A stretch of 64,000 bases of DNA, from assembly GCF_945605565.1 (NCBI RefSeq), contig NZ_OX216966.1, positions 4,580,001-4,644,000 on the forward strand, written 5' to 3'. Of this stretch, positions 8,533-17,203 are shown piece after piece. The notes under the pieces were generated by a model. The model did no database searches and was not told where the DNA came from. It saw only the letters and a program-made list of their open reading frames with translations. Made by a program: the position numbers and the translations under genes. Each line of letters starts with the position of its first letter. The stretch's first letter is position 1. The stretch is from Paenibacillus dendritiformis (lineage in GTDB: Bacteria > Bacillota > Bacilli > Paenibacillales > Paenibacillaceae).

Positions 8533-8558
8533 TGAAACCTCTTTCGGGACGGCCCGTA
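8533..8558 (+). promoter_or_regulatory. ECF sigma-type promoter (TGAAAC-N16-CGTA)
   Basis: TGAAAC (8533-8538), a 16-nt spacer and CGTA (8555-8558) exactly match the consensus for Bacillus extracytoplasmic-function sigma factors such as SigW. The ribosome binding site of the membrane-protein gene is about 25 nt downstream of CGTA, giving a short leader. No sigma-A promoter was seen in the same gap. Confidence 0.65.
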
Positions 8559-8598
8559 TTAGTATCGGATACATCTAATCTACTGGAGGAGGCAGTTC

Positions 8599-9036
8599 AT
8601 GCGTAAATGGATTATCGTTATGATGGCGTTCCTGCTCGTGTTTGCGGTGACAACGCCATCGCTGGTGGATGCCAAGCGAGGGGGATCATTCCGTTCGGGC
8701 GTGAAGAAGTATCAACCCGCTCCGAAGAAAGCGGAGACGAACAATCAGGTGAATCGTTCGGACTCGACCGGCAACACCAAGACAACCGGCACGAACACGA
8801 CGGGGAACCGCGGATTTTTTAGCGGCGGCAGCTTCATGAAGGGCCTTATGATCGGCGGGCTGGCCGGTATGCTGTTCGGCGGATTGTTCGGCAACATGGG
8901 CTTTTTCGGAGAAATATTGGGATTGATGGTGAATCTCATGGCACTCTTCGCCCTGTTCATGCTCGTCGTCATGATCTTCCGCAAATTCAAGGATCGCCGC
9001 AAGCCGCCGCGGCCGGAAAGCGGGCGGTGGAACTAA
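8599..9036 (+). CDS. Signal-peptide-bearing glycine-rich membrane protein
   Basis: A 145-aa protein. A Sec signal (about 1-25, AVTTPSLVDA) leads into a Thr/Asn/Lys-rich linker (30-72). A Gly/Phe-rich segment (GGSFMKGLMIGGLAGMLFGG) resembles the N-terminal part of Tim44-like domain proteins, followed by a second hydrophobic helix (about 100-125) and a basic tail. The start has GGAGGAGG upstream. The next gene begins at the base after the stop. The ECF-type promoter suggests envelope-stress expression. Function is unknown. Confidence 0.75.
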   Translation: MRKWIIVMMAFLLVFAVTTPSLVDAKRGGSFRSGVKKYQPAPKKAETNNQVNRSDSTGNTKTTGTNTTGNRGFFSGGSFMKGLMIGGLAGMLFGGLFGNMGFFGEILGLMVNLMALFALFMLVVMIFRKFKDRRKPPRPESGRWN

Positions 9037-9327
9037 ATGCAGCTTCGCATTAGTATGGATGAGATCGTGAACGCCGTGTGCTTGCACCTGGCGATGCGCA
9101 GACAGGTTCAACCGACGGATATTGAAGTCGAGCTCTGTTGGGATGAGGAACACGGATTCACCGCCGAGGTATGGGTGAACGGGCGTCATCAATATTTGAT
9201 CGAGACGAACCTGCTGGAAGCGATCGAGCAATACGTCCACAAGGAATACGGGCAGCGTGCCTTCCGGCACCAGATTCGCCTGGAAGTGGATGATGAGATC
9301 TGGGCTCAAGTCGACACCAGCTTATAA
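9037..9327 (+). CDS. YxcD/DUF2653-like small protein
   Basis: A 96-aa acidic protein (MQLRISMDEIVNAVCLHLA...) resembling the DUF2653 (YxcD) family, with 'QPTDIEVELCWDEEHGFTAE' and 'EAIEQYVHKEYG'. It starts immediately after the TAA of the upstream membrane-protein gene, so the two form an operon behind the ECF-type promoter. No catalytic motif is evident. The family name is from recall of its sequence pattern. Confidence 0.65.
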   Translation: MQLRISMDEIVNAVCLHLAMRRQVQPTDIEVELCWDEEHGFTAEVWVNGRHQYLIETNLLEAIEQYVHKEYGQRAFRHQIRLEVDDEIWAQVDTSL

Positions 9328-9380
9328 TCGCTGCGGACAGGGGGGGCGTGCGAGATCTGCGCCTTCCCTGCCTCCGGCAT

Positions 9381-9417
9381 CACATTCATAGATGTAGTTC
9401 GCACATTCATACATGTA
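9381..9417. repeat. Two-copy direct repeat, 21-nt period
   Basis: CACATTCATAGATGTA (9381-9396) is repeated at 9402-9417 with one mismatch (CACATTCATACATGTA). The period of 21 nt is two helical turns. It lies in a 288-nt gap between the YxcD-like gene and a small hypothetical gene. Confidence 0.6.
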
Positions 9418-9539
9418 AGCGGCAGACAGGAAAACGAATACGGTTTTCACGTTTCGCCGTTTTTTTTCATCATTTTCTGCCTCCATTTCATGCCTTGGGT
9501 AACATTTTTTTTCGATTTGTAACAACATTGTCTTATGAT

Positions 9540-9581
9540 TTTAATGTTCATTTAATGTTCCTTTCGTAGAATGACTATAAC
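9540..9581 (+). promoter_or_regulatory. Putative activator-dependent promoter with 11-nt-period direct repeat
   Basis: TTTAATGTTC occurs exactly at 9540-9549 and 9551-9560. A TATAAC -10-like element follows at 9576-9581, and the position of a -35 (9553-9558) has no consensus and lies inside the second repeat copy. Tandem 11-nt-spaced repeats over a poor -35 are the arrangement recognised by OmpR/PhoP-type response regulators. The regulator is not identified. Confidence 0.4.
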
Positions 9582-9615
9582 GGAAATAATCAGAAGTTGA
9601 AGGAGGTCCGTTACG

Positions 9616-9849
9616 ATGAAAACTGTCTTTATCGATTTTCAGGAGCGTAAAATTCCCGTGTTTTGCACAAATATATCGCACAAAAATACATTCACATTGT
9701 TAATGGAAGCTTTGAACACGAAGGTGCGTACAGGCAAGAAAGCCATCAAGACCTGTCTCGAATCCTTGATCAGCATCGAGATCATCGGGTCAGAGGCGAT
9801 CCTGCACTCCAAGCGGGAAATGGATTCGCTCGCGCTGTCACTGTATTGA
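9616..9849 (+). CDS. Small hypothetical protein
   Basis: A 77-aa soluble protein with an excellent AAGGAGG site before ATG 9616 and a well-formed terminator after it, so it is probably a real monocistronic gene. The sequence (MKTVFIDFQERKIPVF...) has no recognised motif; the middle (LLMEALNTKVRTGKKAIKTCLESL) is likely helical. It does not look like a toxin or a DNA-binding protein. I do not recognise a family. Confidence 0.6.
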   Translation: MKTVFIDFQERKIPVFCTNISHKNTFTLLMEALNTKVRTGKKAIKTCLESLISIEIIGSEAILHSKREMDSLALSLY

Positions 9850-9910
9850 GCCGGACTGGACATGTCCTCCGCCTTGAATCGAATAGGGAACTTCGCCTGA
9901 ACCTGAACCG

Positions 9911-9946
9911 CGGCGTCTGTCCTCATATCGGACAGGCGCCGTTTTA
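9911..9946 (+). terminator. Rho-independent terminator
   Basis: CGGCGTCTGTCC (9911-9922) pairs with GGACAGGCGCCG (9930-9941) through 12 pairs with one T.G wobble, followed by TTTTAT. It is 60 nt downstream of the small hypothetical gene. Confidence 0.75.
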
Positions 9947-10028
9947 TGTCGGAACGCCCCTATCCTTCTCGGGCCGCGTGCTAGAGGCCGCACGCTTCCA
10001 CTTATTCCTATGAAAACGCATGTATAGA

Positions 10029-10058
10029 TTGTCATCATCTGACAACATTCGCTATAAT
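10029..10058 (+). promoter_or_regulatory. Sigma-A promoter of the response regulator
   Basis: TTGTCA (10029-10034), an 18-nt spacer and a perfect TATAAT (10053-10058). GGAGG follows at 10071, so the leader is very short. Confidence 0.7.
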
Positions 10059-10087
10059 GGGAAGAAGAGCGGAGGGGATGACCGGTA

Positions 10088-10789
10088 ATGAATGACGTAC
10101 GGATATTAATCGTTGATGACGAATGGGAAATCACCGAGCTTATCTCGTTATATTTGAGGCGTGAAGGGTATCAGGTCTTCGTGGCGGATAACGGATATTC
10201 TGCCTTGCACATGGTCAAGGAGACCAATCCGGATCTTATCATTCTCGATATTTTGCTGAAGTCGCTGGATGGCTACGAAGTGTGCAAGGAAATACGCAAA
10301 ACATCCACCGTCCCGATCCTGTTTATCAGCTGCAAAAGCGAGGACATGGATATTATTATGGGTCTGACTGTAGGCGGCGATGATTATATCACGAAGCCGT
10401 TCAGCCCCGGCCAACTGGTGGCCAGAGTCAAGGCTCACTTGCGCAGAACGTTGCAATCCTGCACCATCCTGCCTTCACCATCTGCCCACCAATTGCATTA
10501 TGGAGAACTGGAGATTAATCTGCTCAGCCACGACGTGAAGGTCGGCGGCAGAACGGTCTCTCTGTCTGCGAAGGAATTCGATTTATTGACCTATCTCGCC
10601 AAATCCCCGAACAAAGTATTCAAGCTCGAACAGTTGTACCAGCATATCTGGAATTCCGAGAGCTTCGGCGACACGCGCACGCTAATGGTGCACATTAGCA
10701 ATCTCCGGAAAAAAATCGAGCGCGATCCCGCCCACCCCCGATATATCGTCACCGTTCGAGGCGTAGGCTACAAGTTTCAATATGAATAA
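10088..10789 (+). CDS. OmpR/PhoB-type response regulator (orphan)
   Basis: A 233-aa two-component response regulator. The receiver domain (1-120) has the acidic pair Asp11/Asp12, phosphoacceptor Asp54 and Lys103 (ITKPF). The C-terminal winged helix (about 135-232) ends in 'RTLMVHISNLRKKIERDP...RGVGYKF'. No histidine kinase gene is adjacent on either side, so it is an orphan or is served by a distant kinase. The start has GGAGG about 12 nt upstream. Confidence 0.92.
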   Translation: MNDVRILIVDDEWEITELISLYLRREGYQVFVADNGYSALHMVKETNPDLIILDILLKSLDGYEVCKEIRKTSTVPILFISCKSEDMDIIMGLTVGGDDYITKPFSPGQLVARVKAHLRRTLQSCTILPSPSAHQLHYGELEINLLSHDVKVGGRTVSLSAKEFDLLTYLAKSPNKVFKLEQLYQHIWNSESFGDTRTLMVHISNLRKKIERDPAHPRYIVTVRGVGYKFQYE

Positions 10790-10795
10790 TACCGA

Positions 10796-10845
10796 TGCAA
10801 GTGCCCGTATGAAGCCGATGATGCCATGCGGGCATGTTTGCATGC
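10796..10845 (+). terminator. Imperfect hairpin after the response regulator gene
   Basis: TGCAAGTGCCCGTATG pairs imperfectly with CATGCGGGCATGTTTGCA about 12 nt later, just past the response regulator stop. The tail is not T-rich, so terminator function is uncertain. Confidence 0.4.
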
Positions 10846-10923
10846 GGATTTTCTGGCGCCCGCCGTTCGGTTATAGTACAATAACGCTTAGTGACTGAAG
10901 TCAGAAAGGAAGTAGTGCACGAT

Positions 10924-11787
10924 ATGTATATGGCAAATGATTGGCAAGATTACGAGGTCATCGATACCGGGAACGGCGAGAAATTGGAACGCTGGGGCGA
11001 TGTGATCCTGCGCCGCCCGGATCCGCAAATAATATGGCCTATCGAACGGGAGTCGAAGCATTGGCATCAGGTTCACGGCCACTACCACCGCAGCTCTTCG
11101 GGAGGCGGCAGCTGGGACATGAAGAAGCCGATTCCGGAACGCTGGTCGATACAGTACCGCGACTTGAAATTCCATATCCGCCCGACCAACTTCAAGCATA
11201 CCGGGCTGTTTCCGGAGCAAGCGGTGAACTGGGCCTGGATGATGGAGAAAATATCGCAGGCGAACCGCCCGATCAAAGTGCTGAATCTGTTCGCCTATAC
11301 GGGCGGCGCGACCGTCGCATGCGCTTATGCGGGTGCGGAAGTATGCCATGTGGACGCCGCCAAAGGAATGGTGCAGTGGGCCAAAGAAAATGTGCAGTTG
11401 TCCGGCCTCGCCTCCCGTCCGGTTCGCTTCATAACGGATGATGTGTTCAAATTCGTGCAGCGGGAGGAGCGCCGCGGCAACAAGTATGACGCCATTATTA
11501 TGGACCCTCCATCATATGGGAGAGGGCCTGGCGGTGAAACGTGGAAGCTGGAGCAGAGCTTGTATCCGTTCCTGGCCTCCTGCATGAAAATTATGTCGGA
11601 CAACCCGCTGTTCCTGCTTATCAACTCGTACACGACCGGGCTGTCCCCGTCCGTACTGAATAATATGCTGAGCATGACAATGAAGAAGCGGTACGGAGGA
11701 AAGATTACGAGCGGCGAGATCGGATTACCAATCACGCACTCCGGACTGGTGCTTCCATGCGGCATCCTGGGACGCTGGGAGTCGTGA
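10924..11787 (+). CDS. Class I SAM-dependent methyltransferase (RlmI/RlmK-like, Methyltrans_SAM)
   Basis: A 287-aa methyltransferase, probably acting on rRNA. The SAM-binding motif I is 'VLNLFAYTGGATVACAYAGA' around 120-140, and catalytic motif IV DPPSYGRGPGG lies around 193-203, the pattern of the RlmI/RlmK-like group. The start at 10924 is the first ATG downstream of AAAGGAAG. It overlaps the pseudouridine synthase gene at a GTGA, and this pairing of two RNA-modification genes supports an RNA target. The exact nucleotide is unknown. Confidence 0.82.
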   Translation: MYMANDWQDYEVIDTGNGEKLERWGDVILRRPDPQIIWPIERESKHWHQVHGHYHRSSSGGGSWDMKKPIPERWSIQYRDLKFHIRPTNFKHTGLFPEQAVNWAWMMEKISQANRPIKVLNLFAYTGGATVACAYAGAEVCHVDAAKGMVQWAKENVQLSGLASRPVRFITDDVFKFVQREERRGNKYDAIIMDPPSYGRGPGGETWKLEQSLYPFLASCMKIMSDNPLFLLINSYTTGLSPSVLNNMLSMTMKKRYGGKITSGEIGLPITHSGLVLPCGILGRWES

Positions 11788-12482
11788 ATCCGGTGCCGAA
11801 CATAGACGTCCTGTACGAAGACAATCATGTCATCGTCGCTGTGAAGCCGCCAAATCTCCTGTCTCAGGCCGATGATACCGGGGATATGGACATGCTTACG
11901 GCGATCAAGCAGGATTTGAAGATACGCCACAACAAGCCTGGCAATGTATACCTTGGCCTCATTCACCGGCTGGATCGCCCCGTCGGCGGCGCGATGGTGT
12001 TCGCGAAGACATCGAAGGCAGCCTCCCGGCTATCGGATACGGTCCGCAAGCGGGAGCTGGGCAAGGAGTATATCGCCGTCGTGCATGGCGTCCCCGCCTC
12101 CCGGCACGGCACTTTGAAGCATACGCTCCTCAAGGATGCCCGGACCAATACCGTCCGCGTCGTGCCGCCCGGCACGGCGGGAGGCAAGGAAGCGGTGCTC
12201 GACTATGATGTGCTCGGAAGCGCCGAAGGCATGTCGCTTGTCCGGATTGCGCTGCACACCGGGAGACCGCACCAGATCCGCGTCCAGATGAAGCAGTTGG
12301 GCTGCCCGCTGTACGGAGATCAAAAGTACGGGGCCGAGTTGAATCGGCCGGGGCAGCAGCTTGCGCTATGGTCGCGGCGGTTGACCTTTCCCCATCCGGT
12401 TACAAAGACGGAGATGGAGTTCTATTCCACCCCGCCTCATGAATACCCTTGGACCATATGGAAGGACAGCATCCTTGGATGA
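11784..12482 (+). CDS. RluA-family RNA pseudouridine synthase
   Basis: A 232-aa single-domain RluA-family synthase (no S4 domain), isomerising uridine in rRNA or tRNA. The catalytic Asp64 is in the diagnostic HRLDRPVGG motif. 'LHTGRPHQIRVQ' and 'CPLYGDQKYG' are later family signatures. I chose GTG 11784, which overlaps the upstream TGA as GTGA and has GGGAG upstream. An ATG at 11757 is in frame but lacks a ribosome binding site. Confidence 0.87.
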   Translation: MNPVPNIDVLYEDNHVIVAVKPPNLLSQADDTGDMDMLTAIKQDLKIRHNKPGNVYLGLIHRLDRPVGGAMVFAKTSKAASRLSDTVRKRELGKEYIAVVHGVPASRHGTLKHTLLKDARTNTVRVVPPGTAGGKEAVLDYDVLGSAEGMSLVRIALHTGRPHQIRVQMKQLGCPLYGDQKYGAELNRPGQQLALWSRRLTFPHPVTKTEMEFYSTPPHEYPWTIWKDSILG

Positions 12483-12518
12483 TGCTGCCTCCGTCTTAAG
12501 GGAAGGGAGTGGCATATT

Positions 12519-13835
12519 ATGAATAAGTTTCGATTCAAAGTTGGCAAGAGATTTATTTATGCAATGCTGGTCATCCTGCTGTTGACCGCCTGCGGATCCC
12601 TCGCCCCCAATCCTCATGCGCATCAGGGGCAGGCGGCCGCGCTGGAGGCCGGAGAGGAGAACGAGACGGACCCGAACACAGCTGAGGAAGCGGTACCTTC
12701 GTCGACAGATGAGACTGGCGCCGCCGTGCAAGCCGGAGAGCCCCCCGCTGAAGCCGAACCGTATACGCTGAGCGGGAGGCTCCTGGCCGTAGGCGATATT
12801 ATGATGCATTCGCCGCAGTTTCCGGCATATCTGAATCCGAAGACAGGGAAGTATGATTTTCGCGGGTTCTTCACGAACGTGAAGCCGATGCTGCAGGAAG
12901 CCGACTGGTGCTGGGCAAATCTCGAGACTCCCTTGCTCGGGGGCGAGAAGGTGTATACGGGCTACCCGATGTTCAATGCGCCACCCGAGTTGGCCGACGC
13001 GCTGAAGGACGCCGGCTTCAACATCGTCACCGCCGCGAATAATCATACATTGGACCGGTGGGAACGCGGGGCGCTGCGAACGAGAGAAGTGCTCAAGGAT
13101 CGCGGCCTCGTCACGAAGGGCATCTCGGCTTCCCTATGGGAATCCAAGCAGCCGACACTGATGGAGAAGAACGGGATATCGATGGGGATTCTTGCTTATA
13201 CATACGGGACGAACGGAATCCCGCTTCCCAAGGATAAGCCGTACCTCGTCTCTCTCATTGACGAAAAGCGCATGATCAAAGATATTCAGAAGACCCGCTC
13301 GGCGGGAGCCGATGTCGTGGTCATCGCCCTGCATTTCGGCACCGAGTACGAGCCGAATCCGAACAAAGAGCAGATCCGGCTGGCGCGCAAGCTCGTCCAA
13401 GCCGGAGCAGACATCATTCTTGGCTCGCACCCGCATGTGCTTCAGCCTTATGAGCGCTTGACCGTCAAGGATAAGCACGGCCAGACGCGGGATGGACTTA
13501 TTATTTATTCATTGGGCAACTTTATATCGAATCAACGAGGAGACGGCAAAGATGTCGGTGTCATCTTCGGTGTCACGATTGAGAAGCATATGCCGGAAGG
13601 AATAATTGAGCTGAAGGAAGTTTCGGCTGAGCCGACATGGGTGTACGTTAACGGGCCGCATGAAAAACGCAAGTACAACGTCATTCCTCTATCCTCTGTC
13701 TTGAAGGATAAGACGGATACACGATTCACCAAGCAGCAGCGGCAGCAGATGTCCAACATGAAGCAGCGGGCAGCCAGCCATGTCTCCTCCATGTCCGAGG
13801 TGCCGGTGCTTCTGCAGGCACTGCCGGCTCGCTAG
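12519..13835 (+). CDS. CapA-family lipoprotein (PGA_cap metallophosphatase-like)
   Basis: A 438-aa membrane-anchored lipoprotein: lipobox LLTAC (Cys25) after a hydrophobic signal, then an acidic Glu/Ala/Pro linker to about residue 85, then a CapA domain. Metal-site motifs of the calcineurin-like fold are visible: 'VGDIMMHS', 'NLETPL', 'AANNHTLDRW', 'LHFGTEYEP' and 'GSHPHVLQP'. CapA homologues act in poly-gamma-glutamate export or as wall-associated phosphoesterases. No capB/capC genes are nearby, so a capsule role is not supported here. Confidence 0.85.
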   Translation: MNKFRFKVGKRFIYAMLVILLLTACGSLAPNPHAHQGQAAALEAGEENETDPNTAEEAVPSSTDETGAAVQAGEPPAEAEPYTLSGRLLAVGDIMMHSPQFPAYLNPKTGKYDFRGFFTNVKPMLQEADWCWANLETPLLGGEKVYTGYPMFNAPPELADALKDAGFNIVTAANNHTLDRWERGALRTREVLKDRGLVTKGISASLWESKQPTLMEKNGISMGILAYTYGTNGIPLPKDKPYLVSLIDEKRMIKDIQKTRSAGADVVVIALHFGTEYEPNPNKEQIRLARKLVQAGADIILGSHPHVLQPYERLTVKDKHGQTRDGLIIYSLGNFISNQRGDGKDVGVIFGVTIEKHMPEGIIELKEVSAEPTWVYVNGPHEKRKYNVIPLSSVLKDKTDTRFTKQQRQQMSNMKQRAASHVSSMSEVPVLLQALPAR

Positions 13836-13870
13836 CGCGAACGGCGTGGCGCTTCCAGCATCACGGAAGA

Positions 13871-14329
13871 TCATTGCTTCGTACCGGCCGCTACCGCCTC
13901 CGGATCGGGTGCGGGGGCGGCCGGCTTGTTCGCCAGCTTGCCCAGCAGCAGAATGAGCAGCTGCTGGTTATGGGTGGAGATGCGATGCAGCGTATCATTC
14001 CAATACGATTCCCGAATCTCGATGCCGCGCCGCATCTCCTGTTCTCCGAACGGGGTAGCCTGAATCCACACGATTCGCCGATCGACTGAGTCGCGTTCAC
14101 GCATGATGAGCGCATTCTTCTCCATCCGATCGAGCAATGTCGTTATTGCTGCAGGAGTCGTCGCCAGATGCGGCAGCAGGTCGGAAGGCTTCACCTTGCC
14201 GTACTCCGCCACCAGCTCAAGCACGACGAGCTGGCTTTCCGTCAGACTAGGCGCCAGCGCTTCATCCATAACCCCCTTGTAATCCTTCGACAACTTCGAC
14301 CATAGCTTGGCAAATTCGGTTGCATGCAT
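13871..14329 (-). CDS. MarR family transcriptional regulator
   Basis: A 152-aa winged-helix regulator with 'LTESQLVVLELVAEYGKVKPSDL' and the recognition region 'TTPAAITTLLDRMEKNALI' followed by the wing 'RERDSVDRRIVWIQATPFG' (about 75-100). A Pro/Ala-rich tail ends the protein. The start at 14329 has a G-rich site about 12 nt upstream and a promoter further back. No co-directional target gene is adjacent. Confidence 0.85.
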   Translation of the reverse strand: MHATEFAKLWSKLSKDYKGVMDEALAPSLTESQLVVLELVAEYGKVKPSDLLPHLATTPAAITTLLDRMEKNALIMRERDSVDRRIVWIQATPFGEQEMRRGIEIRESYWNDTLHRISTHNQQLLILLLGKLANKPAAPAPDPEAVAAGTKQ

Positions 14330-14398
14330 GTCCGCTGCTTCCCCCTTTTCTCCGTGCCGAGATCAATTACGCGAATATCGATTCCCAAAAACAAGTAA

Positions 14399-14427
14399 AT
14401 TATACCACATGATCCACGCGCGGTCAT
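14399..14427 (-). promoter_or_regulatory. Probable sigma-A promoter of the MarR gene
   Basis: On the minus strand ATGACC (14427-14422), a 17-nt spacer and a perfect TATAAT (14404-14399), about 70 nt upstream of the MarR start. Confidence 0.5.
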
Positions 14428-14573
14428 CATTTCAGCCACGCTCGCGTCCATTCTGCCCCTCCGCTAACGCGGTTCCGGGCCGGATTCGGCACGCTGCGGG
14501 CCCGGTGCGCATAAGATAAAACATGGGCGAATGTCCCGCCTGATTCCATTCCGAATGGCGAGGAGGAATGCTG

Positions 14574-14744
14574 ATGAAGTTCACCGATGACGAGCTTATC
14601 TACAAGGCCGTGAAGGCCGGATTCCTGCAGCAAGACCCGCAGTGGGTCGACCGGCTCGATGAACCGGTGCCCCTGCGGGTCCTGTTAGAATGGATAATCC
14701 GAATGCATGATGATCTGCATCCTCCGCACAAGCCGTTTGACTAA
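14574..14744 (+). CDS. 56-aa hypothetical protein
   Basis: ATG 14574 (or in-frame ATG 14568) follows AGGAGG at 14561-14566 with good spacing for 14574. The frame encodes [20 protein letters not shown]..., ending HPPHKPFD, and its TAA overlaps the parC stop region on the other strand by 4 nt. It is acidic at the start and His/Pro-rich at the end with no membrane segment. The strong ribosome binding site and sensible composition suggest a genuine small gene of unknown function. Confidence 0.55.
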   Translation: MKFTDDELIYKAVKAGFLQQDPQWVDRLDEPVPLRVLLEWIIRMHDDLHPPHKPFD

Positions 14745-17188
14745 TCGCCGCGCGGGCCGATCACGACCGCCGCTGCGATCTCCTCCCCTTTGTCCATTGG
14801 TACGAGGGAGCGGCCTTGCGCCTTCCGGTCCATCAATGGCGCCTGTTCGGTCAACAGCGTATGGGCATGTCCCGCATCGGTAATGAACGTAATCGGATAG
14901 GCGGTCTTGCTGAAGAAGGCGCCGATCAGACGGGAACCATTCGGCTTCACCCGCTTGCCCTCTTTGAACTCGAAGGTGGCGATCCCTTTGCCGCCGCGTC
15001 CTTGGGTCGGATAGTCAAGCAGCAAGGAACGCTTGCCCCATCCAAGATCCGACATGACCGTAATTTCTCCTTCGTCTCCCATGACTTGAAGCGCCGCGGC
15101 GATATCATCGTCTTCCTTCAGCTGGATGCCGCGCACGCCGCCAGCTGCCCGTCCCATCAAGCTGACCTCTTCTTCAGCGAAGCGGATCGACATCCCGAGC
15201 TTCGTCACGAGCATGAGATCATGCGAGCCGTCGCTCGGCAGTACCGTCAGGACTTCGTCGGAGTTCGCTACCTTGCAAGCCGCGATTGCTCCGGAACGAT
15301 TCGTCTCATACTCCTTGAGCAAGGTTCGCTTCACCTGGCCGCGCCGGGTGACGAACAACAAGGAGGAGTGCTCATCGGCGAACGATTTGACAGGAATGAC
15401 GCTGACGATGCGATCTTCCTTCCCGATCGGAATCACATTCACGATCGCGGTGCCGTTGTCCTTCCATTTGAATTCGGGCAGCAGATGAACCGGCAGGGAG
15501 AAATATTGCCCCCGCTGCGTGAACAGCAGCAGCCGATCCAGCGTATTGACCTCGAACACATGGCGGATATAGTCGCCTTCCTTCACGCCGGAGCCTTCCC
15601 ACTCCCCGCCCGAACGGGTGAACGAGAGCAGGCTCGTCCGCTTGATGTAGCCTTCGTTCGAGAGCGTCACGATGACATCCTCGGCATTGACGATCACTTC
15701 CAGGTTGACCTTGATCTCCTCGACCTCGCCCTGGATGACCGAACGTCTGTCGATGCCGTATTTATTGCGGATCTCATTCAGTTCCTTCTTGATAACGGAG
15801 AACAGCTTGCGCTCATTATCCAGAATCGCGCGGAAATCCGTAATCTTTTTCTGGATTTCGTCAAGCTCCTTCGTCAGGGCCGTCAGCTCCAGATTGGTCA
15901 GACGGTATAATTGCAAGGTCAGGATCGCATCAGCCTGCCGCTCTGTGAAGCCGTACTTGTCCATCAGATTGGCTTGCGCATCCTGGCGGTTCTTGGAGCC
16001 CTTAATCGTCGCGATGACGTCGTCCAAAATATCCAGCGCTTTGACCAAGCCTTCAAGCACATGGGCCCGGTCTTCCAATTTATTCAGATCGTAACGGGTG
16101 CGGTTCGTAACGACTTCCTTCTGATGGCTGATGTACTGCTCCAGCATCGGCTTGAGGCCGAGCTGCTGCGGCGCCTTGTTCACAATCGCGACCATATTGA
16201 AGTTGTAGACGATTTGAAGATCCGTCTTTTTCAGCAAATAATTCAGAATTCCGGTCGCATCCGCTTCCTTCTTCAGCTCGACGACGATACGCAGGCCGTC
16301 GCGGCCGCTCTCGTCCCGAACCTCGGCAATGCCGTCCACCTTCTTTTCCAGCCGGATGTTCTCCATCGACGTGACGAGCCGCGCTTTGACGACTTGATAC
16401 GGAATCTCGGTAATGACGATCTGCTGCTTGCCGCCGCGGATGTCTTCGATTTCCGTCTTCGCCCGAATGTAAATCCGGCCCTTGCCGGTCCGATAAGCAT
16501 CGCGAATACCGTCTTCCCCCATAATAATCCCGCCTGTCGGGAAGTCCGGTCCGTGCACGATCTGCATCAGATCGTCCAGCTCCATCGCCGGCTTGTCGAT
16601 CAACGCGGTGCAAGCATCGATGATCTCGCGCAAATTGTGGGTAGGAATCTCGGTTGCGAAGCCGGAAGAAATCCCGCTGACCCCGTTCACAAGCAAATTC
16701 GGAAAGCGCGCGGGCAGTACGGTAGGCTCCTTATCCGTATTGTCGAAGTTCGGACGGAACTGGACCGTATCCTTCTCAATATCTCTCAGCAGCTCCATCG
16801 CTATTGGAGACAGCCGGGCTTCCGTATACCGCATCGCCGCTGCCGGATCGTCATCCTGCGAGCCCCAGTTGCCGTGCCCGTCTACAAGCACATGCCCCAT
16901 CTTCCAAGGCTGGGCCATGCGCACCATGCCGTCATAAATCGACGCATCCCCGTGCGGATGGTAGTTCCCCATCACGTCCCCGACAGTCTTCGCCGACTTC
17001 CGGTACGGCTTGTCCGGCGTATTGCCGGATTCATACATCGCATACAGAATGCGGCGCTGGACCGGCTTGAGGCCGTCCCTGACATCGGGAATCGCACGAT
17101 CCTGGATTATATATTTGGAGTACCGGCCGAACCGGTCGCCGACGACATCTTCCAGAAACGCTGGTTTGAATTGTTCCGATACGCTCAT
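14741..17188 (-). CDS. parC: DNA topoisomerase IV subunit A
   Basis: An 815-aa type IIA topoisomerase breakage-reunion subunit that decatenates daughter chromosomes with ParE. The catalytic Tyr is Tyr121 (AMRYTEARL). The N-terminal winged helix contains the quinolone region [13 protein letters not shown] (77-89). A C-terminal beta-propeller of repeated 'V..ITDLG'-type blades follows from about 500. It starts 15 nt after parE with AAAGGTGAG upstream. The residue normally Ser in the quinolone region (Ser80 of GrlA) is Ala82 here. ParC rather than GyrA is supported by adjacency to parE and by the lack of a clear GyrA box. Confidence 0.93.
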   Translation of the reverse strand: MSVSEQFKPAFLEDVVGDRFGRYSKYIIQDRAIPDVRDGLKPVQRRILYAMYESGNTPDKPYRKSAKTVGDVMGNYHPHGDASIYDGMVRMAQPWKMGHVLVDGHGNWGSQDDDPAAAMRYTEARLSPIAMELLRDIEKDTVQFRPNFDNTDKEPTVLPARFPNLLVNGVSGISSGFATEIPTHNLREIIDACTALIDKPAMELDDLMQIVHGPDFPTGGIIMGEDGIRDAYRTGKGRIYIRAKTEIEDIRGGKQQIVITEIPYQVVKARLVTSMENIRLEKKVDGIAEVRDESGRDGLRIVVELKKEADATGILNYLLKKTDLQIVYNFNMVAIVNKAPQQLGLKPMLEQYISHQKEVVTNRTRYDLNKLEDRAHVLEGLVKALDILDDVIATIKGSKNRQDAQANLMDKYGFTERQADAILTLQLYRLTNLELTALTKELDEIQKKITDFRAILDNERKLFSVIKKELNEIRNKYGIDRRSVIQGEVEEIKVNLEVIVNAEDVIVTLSNEGYIKRTSLLSFTRSGGEWEGSGVKEGDYIRHVFEVNTLDRLLLFTQRGQYFSLPVHLLPEFKWKDNGTAIVNVIPIGKEDRIVSVIPVKSFADEHSSLLFVTRRGQVKRTLLKEYETNRSGAIAACKVANSDEVLTVLPSDGSHDLMLVTKLGMSIRFAEEEVSLMGRAAGGVRGIQLKEDDDIAAALQVMGDEGEITVMSDLGWGKRSLLLDYPTQGRGGKGIATFEFKEGKRVKPNGSRLIGAFFSKTAYPITFITDAGHAHTLLTEQAPLMDRKAQGRSLVPMDKGEEIAAAVVIGPRGD

Positions 17189-17203
17189 CAGTTTCTCACC
17201 TTT

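Noticed and set aside
12519..13835. Poly-gamma-glutamate capsule locus
   Set aside because: Only the CapA-like protein is present. No CapB, CapC or CapD-like genes are nearby.
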